Positions 49,923 through 58,614 of a stretch of DNA of 64,000 bases are shown here, one piece after another (position 1 is the stretch's first letter; the number at the start of each line of letters is the position of its first letter). The DNA comes from CAWCUZ01 sp963798795. GTDB lineage: Bacteria; Acidobacteriota; Vicinamibacteria; Vicinamibacterales; SCN-69-37. Under the pieces are notes generated by a model. The model was not told the origin of the DNA. It was given only the letters and a program-made list of their open reading frames with translations, and searched no databases. The position numbers and the translations under genes are program-made. Location of the stretch: positions 62,001 to 126,000 of the forward strand of contig CAWCUZ010000006.1 in NCBI GenBank assembly GCA_963798795.1. The letters are read 5' to 3'.

Positions 49923-50147
49923 ATGCGCCTGACCACCAAGGGGCAGGTCACCATTCCCCAGCCGATGCGCGACGCACTCGGTTTGCTGCCCTGGACCGAA
50001 GTGGAATTCGAGCTGGACGGCGACAGCGTCCGCATCCGCAAGAAGAAGGCCGGGCGGAGCCGCGGCGAGCGCGTCCTGGCGGCCATGCGCCGGGCACCGA
50101 AGCCGGCCATGACCACCGACCAGGTGATGGCGCTCACGCGTCGCTGA
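49923..50147 (+). CDS. vapB: AbrB/MazE-type antitoxin (VapB-like)
   Basis: 74 residues. The swapped-hairpin AbrB fold is recognisable: MRLTTKGQVTIPQPMRDALGLLPWTEVEFELDGDSVRIRKK, followed by a basic linker and a toxin-neutralising tail (RVLAAMRRAPKPAMTTDQVMALTRR). It binds its own operator, usually together with the toxin, and blocks the PIN active site. Its TGA stop overlaps the ATG of the toxin gene. The symbol is given by gene arrangement and fold. Confidence 0.88.
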   Translation: MRLTTKGQVTIPQPMRDALGLLPWTEVEFELDGDSVRIRKKKAGRSRGERVLAAMRRAPKPAMTTDQVMALTRR

Positions 50148-50548
50148 TGGGGACGCTCGTCGACACGAACGTCCTCCTCGACTACCTGACCGAGGACGCC
50201 GAGTGGTTCGACTGGGCGGCCGCCATGCTCGCGCTGGCCGCCGAGCAGGGACCGATCGTGATCAATTCGATCGTGTACGCGGAGGTTTCAGTGGCATACG
50301 CCCGGATCGAAGCCGTCGAAGAAGCGCTGCCGCCGGAGTACTTCGTCCGCGCGCCGCTCCCCTGGGAAGCGTCGTTTCTGGCAGCGAAATGCTTCGTGCG
50401 GTACCGCAAGCAGGGCGGTGCGCGATCGGCGCCGCTGCCCGACTTCTTCATCGGCGCTCACGCCGCCGTCGCGAACCTGACGCTGCTTACGCGCGACCCG
50501 CGGCGCTATCGGAGCTACTTTCCCGGATTGCGGCTGATCGCGCCGTAG
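50147..50548 (+). CDS. vapC: PIN-domain ribonuclease toxin (VapC-like)
   Basis: 133 residues. PIN acidic residues are visible in order: VDTNVLLDYL (first Asp), INSIVYAEVSVAYAR (Glu), PLPDFFIGAHAAVANLTLLTRD (third and fourth Asp). Such toxins cleave tRNA or rRNA when freed from the antitoxin. Translational coupling to the antitoxin is by a 1-bp overlap (TGATG). The 3' end overlaps the convergent radical SAM gene by 62 bp. Confidence 0.92.
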   Translation: MGTLVDTNVLLDYLTEDAEWFDWAAAMLALAAEQGPIVINSIVYAEVSVAYARIEAVEEALPPEYFVRAPLPWEASFLAAKCFVRYRKQGGARSAPLPDFFIGAHAAVANLTLLTRDPRRYRSYFPGLRLIAP

Positions 50549-51938
50549 AGTCCAGCGCTTTCGGCCGTGTGATCTTCGACAGCACGCCCTCGAGCAGCGG
50601 CGTCATCACGCGGAGCTGCTTCGCGCGAATCACCAGATCCCAGAGGGGTTCGAACTTCTTCCAGCCGGCCGCATAGAAGAAGTGCTTCGCCTGGTGTTTC
50701 AGCGTCCCGTGTTCCAGCGACGCGTGCGCGATCGAGGACCACCGGTAGAACTCCCGGTACGCCCAGTCGTATCCGACTTTCAGCGCCTCCGGGGTGAGCC
50801 GAGCGGGACGATACACGACGTGGCGGGTGTCGTAGAGATCCCAGTCGCGCGTCACGATGCGCCCCTCCGCCTCCATGCGGGCGAACAGGCGCGTGCCGGG
50901 ATACGGCGTCTGAATGTGAAAGGTCGCCGTGGTCATCCCCTGCTCGATAGCCCAGTCGACGGTCCGCCTGAACACATCCTCATGGTCCTCGTCCATGCCG
51001 AACACGAAGCTGCCGTTGATCATGATGCCCAGGTCGTGCAGACGGTTCGCCACCGCGGTGTAGTCGCGGCCGAGGTTCTGGCGCTTGTTGCTCTGGGCGA
51101 GGTTGCCGGGCGAGAGCGTCTCGAACCCGACGAAGATGCTGCGCAGGCCCGCCTCGGCGGCATGCTCGATGAGGTCGCCGCGGAGGATTGAATCGACCGT
51201 GGCGGCGCCCTGAAACAGCCGGTTCATGCCGCGCATGCCGTCGAAGAGCGCCGAGGCGAACCGTCGGTCGCCCAGCAGGTGGTCGTCGAGGAAATAGAGG
51301 TGTCGTGCGGGCAGGCGCGCGATCTCCGCGAGGGCGTCGTCCACGCGCTGCGTGTAAAAGGACTTGCCGCCCTCGAAGAACGCGTCCTTGTAGCAGAAAT
51401 CGCAGTGCTGCGGGCACCCGCGCGTGACGACGATCGAGTTGGGCACCAGATAACGATGTCGATGAATGAGGTCACGGCGGATGGGCGGGAGCCGATCGAG
51501 CGTACGGCCGGACGTCGAGATGTACCGCCGCCCGGCTCGCCCGGTTCGCCAGTCGTCGAGAAAGCGCGGGAACGTCTGTTCGCCGGGGCCCAGGAAGATC
51601 GCGTCGGCGTGCAGGGCAGCTTCGTCGGGCAGCGACGTGACGTGGAGTCCGCCGAGCGCGACGAAGGCTCCACGCGCCCGGTAGTGATCGGCCAGGCGGT
51701 AGGCGCGCCTGGCATTCGTGATGTACACCTGGATGACGACGAGGTCGGGACGGTCGTCGAGACGAAGCGGCGCGACGTGCTCGTCCTCGATGACGGCATC
51801 GGCGTCAGGCGGCAGGTACGCCGCGAGCGTGGCGAGGCCGAGCGGCGGAAAGAGCGAATATTTGACGGGCCGCCAGTAGGGACTGGTCGCCTCGGTGAGG
51901 GCGGGCAGGATGAACTTGACGCGAAGGGCTCGCGGCAT
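50487..51938 (-). CDS. Radical SAM protein with B12-binding domain
   Basis: About 483 residues from the ATG at 51938. An N-terminal cobalamin-binding-type Rossmann domain (PPLGLATLAAYLPPDADAVIEDE ... LVVIQVYITNARRAYRLADHYRARG ... GPGEQTFPRFLDDW) precedes a radical SAM core with CPQHCDFCYK for the [4Fe-4S] cluster. Later core strands include YFLDDHLLGD, IFVGFETLSPGNLAQSNK, NGSFVFGMDEDHEDVF and TPYPGTRLFARMEAEGR. It is a class B-like enzyme, a group that includes methylases of unactivated carbons; the substrate is unknown. An alternative TTG start lies at 51959. The C-terminal tail overlaps the PIN toxin gene. Confidence 0.9.
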   Translation of the reverse strand: MPRALRVKFILPALTEATSPYWRPVKYSLFPPLGLATLAAYLPPDADAVIEDEHVAPLRLDDRPDLVVIQVYITNARRAYRLADHYRARGAFVALGGLHVTSLPDEAALHADAIFLGPGEQTFPRFLDDWRTGRAGRRYISTSGRTLDRLPPIRRDLIHRHRYLVPNSIVVTRGCPQHCDFCYKDAFFEGGKSFYTQRVDDALAEIARLPARHLYFLDDHLLGDRRFASALFDGMRGMNRLFQGAATVDSILRGDLIEHAAEAGLRSIFVGFETLSPGNLAQSNKRQNLGRDYTAVANRLHDLGIMINGSFVFGMDEDHEDVFRRTVDWAIEQGMTTATFHIQTPYPGTRLFARMEAEGRIVTRDWDLYDTRHVVYRPARLTPEALKVGYDWAYREFYRWSSIAHASLEHGTLKHQAKHFFYAAGWKKFEPLWDLVIRAKQLRVMTPLLEGVLSKITRPKALDSTARSAAIRESSSDSAAGRA

Positions 51939-52013
51939 GGATGGCCGCGACAGCGGCAATTACTTTGTAACGCAAAGCTTAGCAGTTGTCAAATCGACCG
52001 CCGGAGTCGCCGG

Positions 52014-52182
52014 GGGTCAGACGGGTCAAACCGGGGTCAAACCAGGGTCAAACCAGGGTCAAACGTCAGTAGACTGCACTGCAAGGAGCCGAGACGTGAT
52101 TTCACTCCGAAACCTTCGCCCCAACTCCAGATGACGGGTTTGACCCCGGTTTGACCCTGGTCTGACCCTGGTCTGACCCCCT
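52014..52182. repeat. Iteron-armed inverted-repeat element, GGGGTCA family
   Basis: The left arm (52014-52064) is four to five units of GGGTCA(A/G)ACC(A/G), and the right arm (52133-52182) is the same units in inverse orientation (GGTTTGACCC, GGTCTGACCC). They flank about 68 bp of unrelated sequence. The right arm runs into the stop codon of the S9 peptidase gene. The layout resembles the CACGTAG elements at 2107-2957, although the sequence is different. No transposase is present; such arms are often seen beside REP-associated (Y1) transposases. Confidence 0.8.
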
Positions 52183-54583
52183 ATTGGCCGCCGCCGTGCG
52201 CGGCCTCGGCGCCGAGGAACTTGTTCAGGAACGTCTCCATCCGGCTGAAGGTGTAGAGCCAGCGTTTGTGCAGCAGCGTCTCGTGCACGTCGTCGGGATA
52301 GACGATGAGCTCGTAGTACACGTGCCGCGCGCGCAGCAACTGCACGAGGCCGACCGTCTGCGAAAAATTCACATTGCGGTCGTCGTCGCCCTGCACGAGC
52401 AGGACGGGCGACTTCCAATGGTCGATCTCCGAGATGGCCGACGACGTGTAGGAGACGTCCGCCGGGTCAAGCGACGAGCCCTCGAGGTGCACGCCGGCCA
52501 GATCCACGCCGGCTTTGAAGATGTCGGAGTTGCGCGACAGCGCTTCCGCCGTGAGCAGGCCGCCGTATGAGAGACCCCAGATGCCGACGCGCTCCGGGTC
52601 GACGTCAGCGCGCGCAGCCAGCCACTTGCCCGCCGCCAGCACGTCCTTGTACTCGGCGTTGCCCCGCGCCCCGGTGTTCGGCGCGCGCTGGAACGACCGG
52701 CCGTAGCCGATGCCGCTGCGGTAGTTCACCGACATCACGATGTAGCCCTGCGAGACGAGCCACTGATTCACGCCGTAGAACACGTGGTAGAAGCTCAGGT
52801 AGTGCCAGCCGAGCAGCATCTGCCGCGCCGGCCCGCCGTGCACGAAGATCAGCGCCGGCCGCCGCTCGCCCGGCTTGAGGTCGGCCGGCAGGAACAGCTG
52901 GTTGTGGAACTCGACGCCGTCGTCAGCCGTGAGCGTGACGTTGGTGGGCACCACTTCCTGCGCGATCGGAAAGTCCTTGCCGAGCGCGGGATAGACCACC
53001 TTCTGCGAATCGGCCGGGCTCGCCGGCGCCGACGGCCACACGCCGACCGACATCGGCCGCTTCGCGTCGGCGCTCAGCACCGCAATCTGCCGGCCCGAGG
53101 CGAGCACGACCGGTGTGTTCTCGATCCCCTCGCCCGTCGTCACCTGCGCCGGCTGACCGCCCGCCACCGGCACCGACCAGATGTGCCGCCGGTCGATGTC
53201 GCCGGCGTTCGTGCAATAGAACAACGTCTTGCCATCGCGCGAGAGCGCGACGGACGCCTGGCCTTCGATGAGACCGTCGGTCGGCGTCAGCAGGACCGGC
53301 TGCACGTCCGCATCGCCGCTCAGGCTCAGTGAGTAGTACCGATCCCAGTCGTCGTCCTGCGAGTTGTGCGGGAAGACCAGGTGCCCGTCGGCCCAGCGGA
53401 AGTTGTTGATGTTCGTGAACTCCCGATCGTCGGGTGCGGGATGCCACACCTCGCGCGCCTCGCCGGTGGCGACGTCGGCCACCATGACGTCGAGCTGCGA
53501 GCCGTCGGGCAGCGCGGCGCGATAGAGTCCGGGCTCGTCGCCCAACGGCGCGCCGGCCCCGGTGCCGCGACCTCGCCCACCGCCCTGTCGGCCTCCGCCC
53601 TGAGGCTCGTCGGGCTGCGCGGCCGCCGCCGCTCCACGCCCGCCCGGCGCCCCCGTTGCGGCGCCGCGCCCGCCCGGCGCACTCGGGGCCGATGGAGGTC
53701 CGGCCTGACGCCCGCGCCCGGTGGGCGCCGCGGCCGCGGCGCCACGCCCGAAGCCGCCGCGGCCGCCCGCCGCGGGCAGTCCGCTGCCTCGCCCCGGCGT
53801 CTCCTGCTGGCCGAACGGCAGGCCCGGCCGGCGCAGGAACACGATCTGCTTGCCGTCGGCGGACCAGATCGGGCTGGTGTCGCGGTCCACGCTCGGCGAG
53901 ACGTAGCTCAGTGATGCCGTACGCACGTCGTAGAGCGCGACGAAGCTGTGGTCGTTGCGGTTGCTCGTGAAGATGATCTTCGATCCATCGGGCGACCACT
54001 CCGGTCCGCTGTTTCGTCCCCACGCGGTGATGTAAGGCTTCTCGCCCTTGTCCGCCGGGGTCGGCGCAGCCGCCGGCGCGATGCGCGCGCGATAGATCTG
54101 GCCGTCATTCACGTAGAGCACGAATCGTCCGTCAGGTGACAGCGCCGGGCTGCTGCCTTCGGCGAGCCGCCGCGCGGCGCCGCCGGCCGTGCGCACGGCC
54201 CAGATCGCGCGCTCCGCGCCGTGCGGGTCGCTCGCGGGATTGGCGACCCAGCCGTCGCGGTTCGGCGCGCTGCCGCGCACGAACGCGATCACGCCGCCAT
54301 CGTCCGAGATCGAGATATCGGTCATGTCGACGCCGTCGTCTTCGAGGAAGGCCGTCACGCGCACCGGACGGAAGGCGGGCCCGACCGCCGTGAAGACGTT
54401 GCGCTTGCCTTCTTCGTACGCGATCCAGGCGATGCGGTTCGCGGTCCGCGCGGCAACGAGCTCCACCGGAAATCCGGGTTTGAGGTACTGCGCAATGGTC
54501 GGCTGGTGCTGCGCGCGCAGCGCGGGGCTGAGCACGGCGGCGGCCAGGGCCAGGATCAGCATTGGAAGACGCAGACGACGCAT
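52181..54583 (-). CDS. Secreted S9 prolyl-oligopeptidase-family peptidase
   Basis: 800 residues from an ATG at 54583 with a GGAGGA ribosome site. A signal peptide (RRLRLPMLILALAAAVLSPALRAQ) is followed by a beta-propeller with SPDG/WSPDG blades. A C-terminal alpha/beta-hydrolase domain has the nucleophile GLSYGG (Ser about 672), the Asp region QGDDDRNV (about 733-735) and His in DDVHET (about 767). It should cleave peptides near proline or other small residues. Residues about 262-347 are an inserted Gly/Arg/Ala-rich segment within the propeller. It is preceded on the same strand by nothing close and is probably transcribed alone. Confidence 0.92.
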   Translation of the reverse strand: MRRLRLPMLILALAAAVLSPALRAQHQPTIAQYLKPGFPVELVAARTANRIAWIAYEEGKRNVFTAVGPAFRPVRVTAFLEDDGVDMTDISISDDGGVIAFVRGSAPNRDGWVANPASDPHGAERAIWAVRTAGGAARRLAEGSSPALSPDGRFVLYVNDGQIYRARIAPAAAPTPADKGEKPYITAWGRNSGPEWSPDGSKIIFTSNRNDHSFVALYDVRTASLSYVSPSVDRDTSPIWSADGKQIVFLRRPGLPFGQQETPGRGSGLPAAGGRGGFGRGAAAAAPTGRGRQAGPPSAPSAPGGRGAATGAPGGRGAAAAAQPDEPQGGGRQGGGRGRGTGAGAPLGDEPGLYRAALPDGSQLDVMVADVATGEAREVWHPAPDDREFTNINNFRWADGHLVFPHNSQDDDWDRYYSLSLSGDADVQPVLLTPTDGLIEGQASVALSRDGKTLFYCTNAGDIDRRHIWSVPVAGGQPAQVTTGEGIENTPVVLASGRQIAVLSADAKRPMSVGVWPSAPASPADSQKVVYPALGKDFPIAQEVVPTNVTLTADDGVEFHNQLFLPADLKPGERRPALIFVHGGPARQMLLGWHYLSFYHVFYGVNQWLVSQGYIVMSVNYRSGIGYGRSFQRAPNTGARGNAEYKDVLAAGKWLAARADVDPERVGIWGLSYGGLLTAEALSRNSDIFKAGVDLAGVHLEGSSLDPADVSYTSSAISEIDHWKSPVLLVQGDDDRNVNFSQTVGLVQLLRARHVYYELIVYPDDVHETLLHKRWLYTFSRMETFLNKFLGAEAAHGGGQ

Positions 54584-54685
54584 GAGGACTCCTCCATGAC
54601 TGGCCGATCGGGGAGATCGGCGGGGCACGAATCCGGGTGCGGTTACTCTACCCGATTCGCCGGGAAGATCGGCTCTCGACCTGCC

Positions 54686-55342
54686 CTACTTCTCGATCGT
54701 CGCGCGCCGGATGTAGTCCAGGCGCGGAAATGCGCGGGCGAGCCAGGCGTTCCCGCCGGCAAAGTAGTCGTCCTGGTGCCCCGCCCGGATGCCGCCCGGC
54801 CCTTCGCCGTACTCGGAGGTGAACGAATCCACCGCATCCAGGCCTTCGATGACACGGCCGAACGGCACGAACGGCTCCCGGTCGTGGGTCGCGGAATTGT
54901 CGCGCAGGTTGATGAAGACCTGCGTCGTGCGCCCGTTCGGCACCGCGAAGGCGAACGCGACGGTGCCGCGCACGTTCGATTCCTTGAACGGGTCGTCCGG
55001 AATCGTTTTGGGGCGCCAGGCCGTCGCAATGGCCGGGTCGCCATTGATGCCGAACTGGACCCAGCGGCCGGCCGTGAGGCGGAAGAAGCGCGCCCCGTCG
55101 TAATATCCTGCCTTGACCAGATTGACGAACCGCGCGGCGCCGAGCGGCGCCCAGTCGCGGATGACCTCGATGCGGACCAGTCCCTTGCTCGTCTCGACGC
55201 GAACGACCGCGCGCGCCGGCGCGGCCTGTGAGAATTCGGGGGCCTCAGGGGTCAGCAGCCGCGCGCGGTTCTGCGTCTGCGGCGGCCCGCCGGCCAGCGC
55301 GACGACACCGAGGAGGACGGCGACAACCCGCACGGCGCTCAT
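54686..55342 (-). CDS. Secreted cyclophilin-type peptidyl-prolyl isomerase
   Basis: 218 residues with a signal peptide (RVVAVLLGVVALAGG). The cyclophilin fold is evident: VRVETSKGLVRIEVIRDWAPLGAARFVNLVKAGYYDGARFFRL, then WVQFGINGDP, and GTVAFAFAVPNGRTTQVFINLRDN. The RFFR segment holds the active-site arginine, and the QVFINL strand matches the usual catalytic-site strand. The GRVIEGLDAVDSF C-terminal region is standard. It assists folding of exported proteins. It is head-to-head with the CehA-type gene, so the two share a promoter region. Confidence 0.9.
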   Translation of the reverse strand: MSAVRVVAVLLGVVALAGGPPQTQNRARLLTPEAPEFSQAAPARAVVRVETSKGLVRIEVIRDWAPLGAARFVNLVKAGYYDGARFFRLTAGRWVQFGINGDPAIATAWRPKTIPDDPFKESNVRGTVAFAFAVPNGRTTQVFINLRDNSATHDREPFVPFGRVIEGLDAVDSFTSEYGEGPGGIRAGHQDDYFAGGNAWLARAFPRLDYIRRATIEK

Positions 55343-55382
55343 CCTAGCAGCCCTTGGCCTGGTCGTGGCCACCGGGTCGCTC

Positions 55383-57815
55383 ATGGCCGGACCGTCGCGC
55401 TTCGGCTTCTCCGATCGGATCGAGCGGCACCTGTTTCCCGAGGTGACGACCGGCCCGGCCGAACCGGCGTGGAGCCCGGACGGCCGGTGGATCGCCTTCT
55501 CGATGCAGGGTGACGTCTGGAAGATCCCCGCCGCTGGCGGCGAGGCGATCGCACTCACCCACGGACCGGCCTACCACTTCGAGCCGGCGTGGAGCCCCGA
55601 CGGCCGCGCGATCGCCTTCACGATGGACACCGATGGCAACCTCGACATCGGCGTCGTCCCGGCCGCGGGCGGCGCGGCCACGCGCCTGACGGATCGCGCC
55701 GAAGTGGACATCGAGCCGGCGTGGAGTCACGACAGCCAGGACATCTTCTTCACCGCCGCCCGCGGCCGCATCTTCGACATCATGAAGCTGACTGTCGCGG
55801 ATCGCGCCGTCGCGCCCGTCGTGACCGACGCCGGCGATCAGGTGCAGCCGGCCGTCTCGCCCGACGGCCGCACGCTCGCCTATGTGAGCCCGGTGCGCGG
55901 CCGACTCGGCACGGGCGGCATCTGGACGCGTGCGATTGCCCCCCCGGGTCTTCAGACTCGGGGCGACGCCTCGCTCGTCCTCTACGAAGAATCCGAATAC
56001 CGCATGCGCCCCGCCTGGACGCCGGACGGCGCCGCGCTGCTGTACGGCTCCGACGAGATGGGCTCGAACGACATCGCCGTCGTGCCTGCGAAGGGCGGCA
56101 ATCCGGTCGTCATCACCAACGACCCCGCGGGCGAGTTCTCGCCGGCCGTTGCGCCCGACGGCGGGTCGTTCGCGTTCGTCTCCAACCGCAAGGGCCCGAT
56201 GGCGCTCTACGTCGCGCCCATCGGTGGAGGGCCGCCGACGTCGTGGCGCGAGGTGCGAATCACCGGACGCCGGCCGGCCGTCCCGACCGGCCGCGCCCGT
56301 GTGCGCGTCGTCGACGCCGCGGGCCGGCCCGCGCCCGCGCGCATCGAAGTCCGGGCCGCCGACGGCCGATCGTATGCGCCGGATGACGGCTTCGCGCGCG
56401 TCATCGCCGTGAGCGAGACGCACTACTTCCACGCCGCGAGCGGCGCGTTCGAGATCGACGTGCCCGCCGGTCCGCTCCGGATCGAGGCGCTCCGCGGCTT
56501 CGAGTTCGTGCCGGCCACGACAACCGTTACGGTGCCCGCAGGCGGCGTGGTGGACGGCACGCTCACATTGCGGCGCCTCATCGACGCGCCGGCTCGCGGT
56601 TGGTACTCGGGCGACACGCACGCGCACGACCTCCACCAGGGCCGTTTCGGCCTCACGCACCAGACGCTGTTCGACCAGTCGCTGGCCGAGGACCTGCACG
56701 TGACGAACGTGCTCATCCACATGGACGGCACGCGGCTGATGGGCCGCTGGGCCGATCTCACGGGCGAGCCCGACCGGTTGTCGACGCCGACGCACCTGCT
56801 GCAGTTCGCGGAGGAGTTCCGCGGCTCGCTCGGCCACATCGGCCTGCTCGGAATTTCGCGGTACGTGCTGCCGCTCACCGGCGGCGTTCCGAACACCGCG
56901 TACGCCGACACCGCGAGCGACCTGCCCTATCTGGACGGCGCGCGCGAGCAGGGCGGCATTGCCGGATTCATGCATCCCTACACACGCGCGTCGGTGGATC
57001 CCGGTTCACCGGATCCCGCGCAATGGGCCAACTCGCTGATTCCCGTCGACGCCGCGCTCGGCCGCGGCGAGTTCTACGACGTCGAGAGCGTGTACTCCGA
57101 CGAGCGCGCGTCGGCGGAGATGTACTACCGCCTGCTCAACTGCGGATTGCGTCTCGCAGCGACCGGCGGCACCGACAACTTTCCCGATGTCTGGCGCGAC
57201 CCGCCGCCCGGCACGGACCGCACATTCGCCAACGTCACCGGACGACTCACGATCCAGTCGTGGCTTGCGGCCGTCAAGGCCGGCCATACGTTCGGCACGA
57301 CGGGGCCCCTCGTCTTCATGACCGTCAACGGTCGCGATCCGGGCGACGAGCTGCAGCTCCAGGCGGGCGCGCCGTCGACGGTGAAGGTCGATCTGGAGGT
57401 CCTTTCGATCGCGCCGGTCGAACGCGTCGAGGTCATCGCCAACGGTCTGGTGGCGGCATCCATTCCCGTTCCATCGTCAGCCATCTCGAACCCGGCCGGC
57501 TTCGTTGTCTCGCAGCACATCGATCTGCCGGACGGCGGCTGGGTCGCCGCGCGGGTGGTGGGCCCGCCATCCCGCGAAGTGGCCGACAGCTACGCCTTCG
57601 CCCAGACGAGCCCGGTATACGTCGTCCGCGGCGGACGCCGGTTCGTCTCACGCGACGACGCGCAATTCCTGGCGAGCGTCGTCGCAGCCATCGGCGCACG
57701 AGCGGAGCGCGCGACGTGGCAGTCGAACTCGGCGCGCGAGAGATTCCTGAAGGAGCTCGAGCAGGCGCGGCAGGTGTACCTGAAGATTGCCGTGATCGGT
57801 GTCCCCCGGGTCTGA
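55383..57815 (+). CDS. Propeller protein with C-terminal CehA/McbA-type metallohydrolase domain
   Basis: About 810 residues. The N-terminal half has PD40/TolB propeller blades (AEPAWSPDGRWIAF, FEPAWSPDGRAIAF, MRPAWTPDGAALLYGS and others). A small carboxypeptidase-regulatory-like domain (RVRVVDAAGRPAPARIEV) is followed by a PHP-type hydrolase: WYSGDTHAHDLHQG with the first metal histidines, HMDGTRLM, GIAGFMHPYTRA and ATGGTDNFPDVWRD. It probably hydrolyses an ester or amide outside the cytoplasm. The ATG at 55383 is the clearest start, but residues encoded just upstream (RTALILAALGLVVATGSL) look like a signal peptide with no in-frame ATG/GTG/TTG before them. A repeat lies inside the gene at 55938. 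Confidence 0.85.
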   Translation: MAGPSRFGFSDRIERHLFPEVTTGPAEPAWSPDGRWIAFSMQGDVWKIPAAGGEAIALTHGPAYHFEPAWSPDGRAIAFTMDTDGNLDIGVVPAAGGAATRLTDRAEVDIEPAWSHDSQDIFFTAARGRIFDIMKLTVADRAVAPVVTDAGDQVQPAVSPDGRTLAYVSPVRGRLGTGGIWTRAIAPPGLQTRGDASLVLYEESEYRMRPAWTPDGAALLYGSDEMGSNDIAVVPAKGGNPVVITNDPAGEFSPAVAPDGGSFAFVSNRKGPMALYVAPIGGGPPTSWREVRITGRRPAVPTGRARVRVVDAAGRPAPARIEVRAADGRSYAPDDGFARVIAVSETHYFHAASGAFEIDVPAGPLRIEALRGFEFVPATTTVTVPAGGVVDGTLTLRRLIDAPARGWYSGDTHAHDLHQGRFGLTHQTLFDQSLAEDLHVTNVLIHMDGTRLMGRWADLTGEPDRLSTPTHLLQFAEEFRGSLGHIGLLGISRYVLPLTGGVPNTAYADTASDLPYLDGAREQGGIAGFMHPYTRASVDPGSPDPAQWANSLIPVDAALGRGEFYDVESVYSDERASAEMYYRLLNCGLRLAATGGTDNFPDVWRDPPPGTDRTFANVTGRLTIQSWLAAVKAGHTFGTTGPLVFMTVNGRDPGDELQLQAGAPSTVKVDLEVLSIAPVERVEVIANGLVAASIPVPSSAISNPAGFVVSQHIDLPDGGWVAARVVGPPSREVADSYAFAQTSPVYVVRGGRRFVSRDDAQFLASVVAAIGARAERATWQSNSARERFLKELEQARQVYLKIAVIGVPRV
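55938..55963. repeat. CCCGGGTCTTCAGACTCGGGG palindrome inside a coding region
   Basis: Same CCCGGG/CTTCAG family as the hairpins at 32403 and 57803. It adds about eight residues (PPGLQTRG) between two propeller blades without shifting the frame. Confidence 0.65.
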
Positions 57816-57876
57816 AGGCCCGGGGCTCCATTGGCGGCCCCCCTCTGCATGGAGGCCCGGGTCTTCAGACCCGGGC
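57803..57876. terminator. Twin CCCGGG/CTTCAG hairpins between convergent genes
   Basis: Hairpin one is CCCGGG-TCTGAAGG-CCCGGG (57805-57823). Hairpin two is a perfect CCCGGGTCTTCAGACCCGGG (57856-57875). An outer GGCTCCAT/ATGGAGGC pair links them into a cruciform. The stop codon of the CehA-type gene lies in hairpin one, and the convergent Uma2 gene ends 7 bp after hairpin two. Confidence 0.7.
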
Positions 57877-57882
57877 ACTGGA

Positions 57883-58467
57883 TCACCGGAAGAGAGCATC
57901 GACCGCCAGCGAGAATCCGGGAAGCAGCAGCGACGCAATCGCATCTCCACGCGCCACGACCTGAGGCCGCGCGAACGATCCGCCAGCGTCCCGCCGATAG
58001 ATCGACACACGGCCGCCTTCGGGGCCCACCAGCCAGTACTCGCTGACGCCGTACCGCTCGTACAGCCGCAGCTTGGCGACCTCGTCCTGCCGCCGACTGT
58101 CGCTCGACAGGATTTCGACGACGAGCGCGGGCGCGCCTCGCACGTGCAGGTCCGTGACGATGTCCGATTGCTGATCGAGAATCAACAGCAGATCTGGCTC
58201 CACGACGTCGAAGAGCGAGAGCACGACATCGTAGGGCGCATGGAAGGCTTCGCCAATCGGATGTTCGTCGAGATACCGGCCGAGCGCCTGTGAGAGGCGC
58301 CACGAGACGCGCTGATGCTTCGTCGCCGGCGATGGGGCCACGCAGTGCGCTCCGTCGATCAGCTCGTGCCGCCGGCCGTCGTCCGGAAAACGCAGAAAGT
58401 CCTGATACGTCAACCGAGGCGGAACAGCCGCAGCCAGCATGTCGTTGCGCTCGCCCATTCTCCGCAT
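57883..58467 (-). CDS. Uma2 family (DUF820) PD-(D/E)XK endonuclease-like protein
   Basis: 194 residues. Typical Uma2 features: RLTYQDFLRFPDDGRRHELIDGAHCVAPSPATKHQRVSWRLSQAL, then the PD strand VVEPDLLLILDQ and ALVVEILSSDSRRQDEVAKLRLYERYGVSEYWLVGPE, with the E-x-(K) catalytic pattern of the PD-(D/E)XK fold. The biological role of this very common family is unclear. The ATG at 58467 is used; one at 58458 is equally possible. The gene is convergent with the CehA-type gene across the twin hairpins. Confidence 0.92.
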   Translation of the reverse strand: MRRMGERNDMLAAAVPPRLTYQDFLRFPDDGRRHELIDGAHCVAPSPATKHQRVSWRLSQALGRYLDEHPIGEAFHAPYDVVLSLFDVVEPDLLLILDQQSDIVTDLHVRGAPALVVEILSSDSRRQDEVAKLRLYERYGVSEYWLVGPEGGRVSIYRRDAGGSFARPQVVARGDAIASLLLPGFSLAVDALFR

Positions 58468-58614
58468 CCTAGCATCGTCGGGCGCCGGCGTCTGACAGAC
58501 GCGAGAACCGTGCCAGCCGGGATTCGCCGGAAAACCCGCTGAGCCATTCGATGATCGCAGAATGCGCACGGTCCGCCGGTGGCCGCGCGTGGCGGAATCT
58601 GCAAACGCGGAGGT

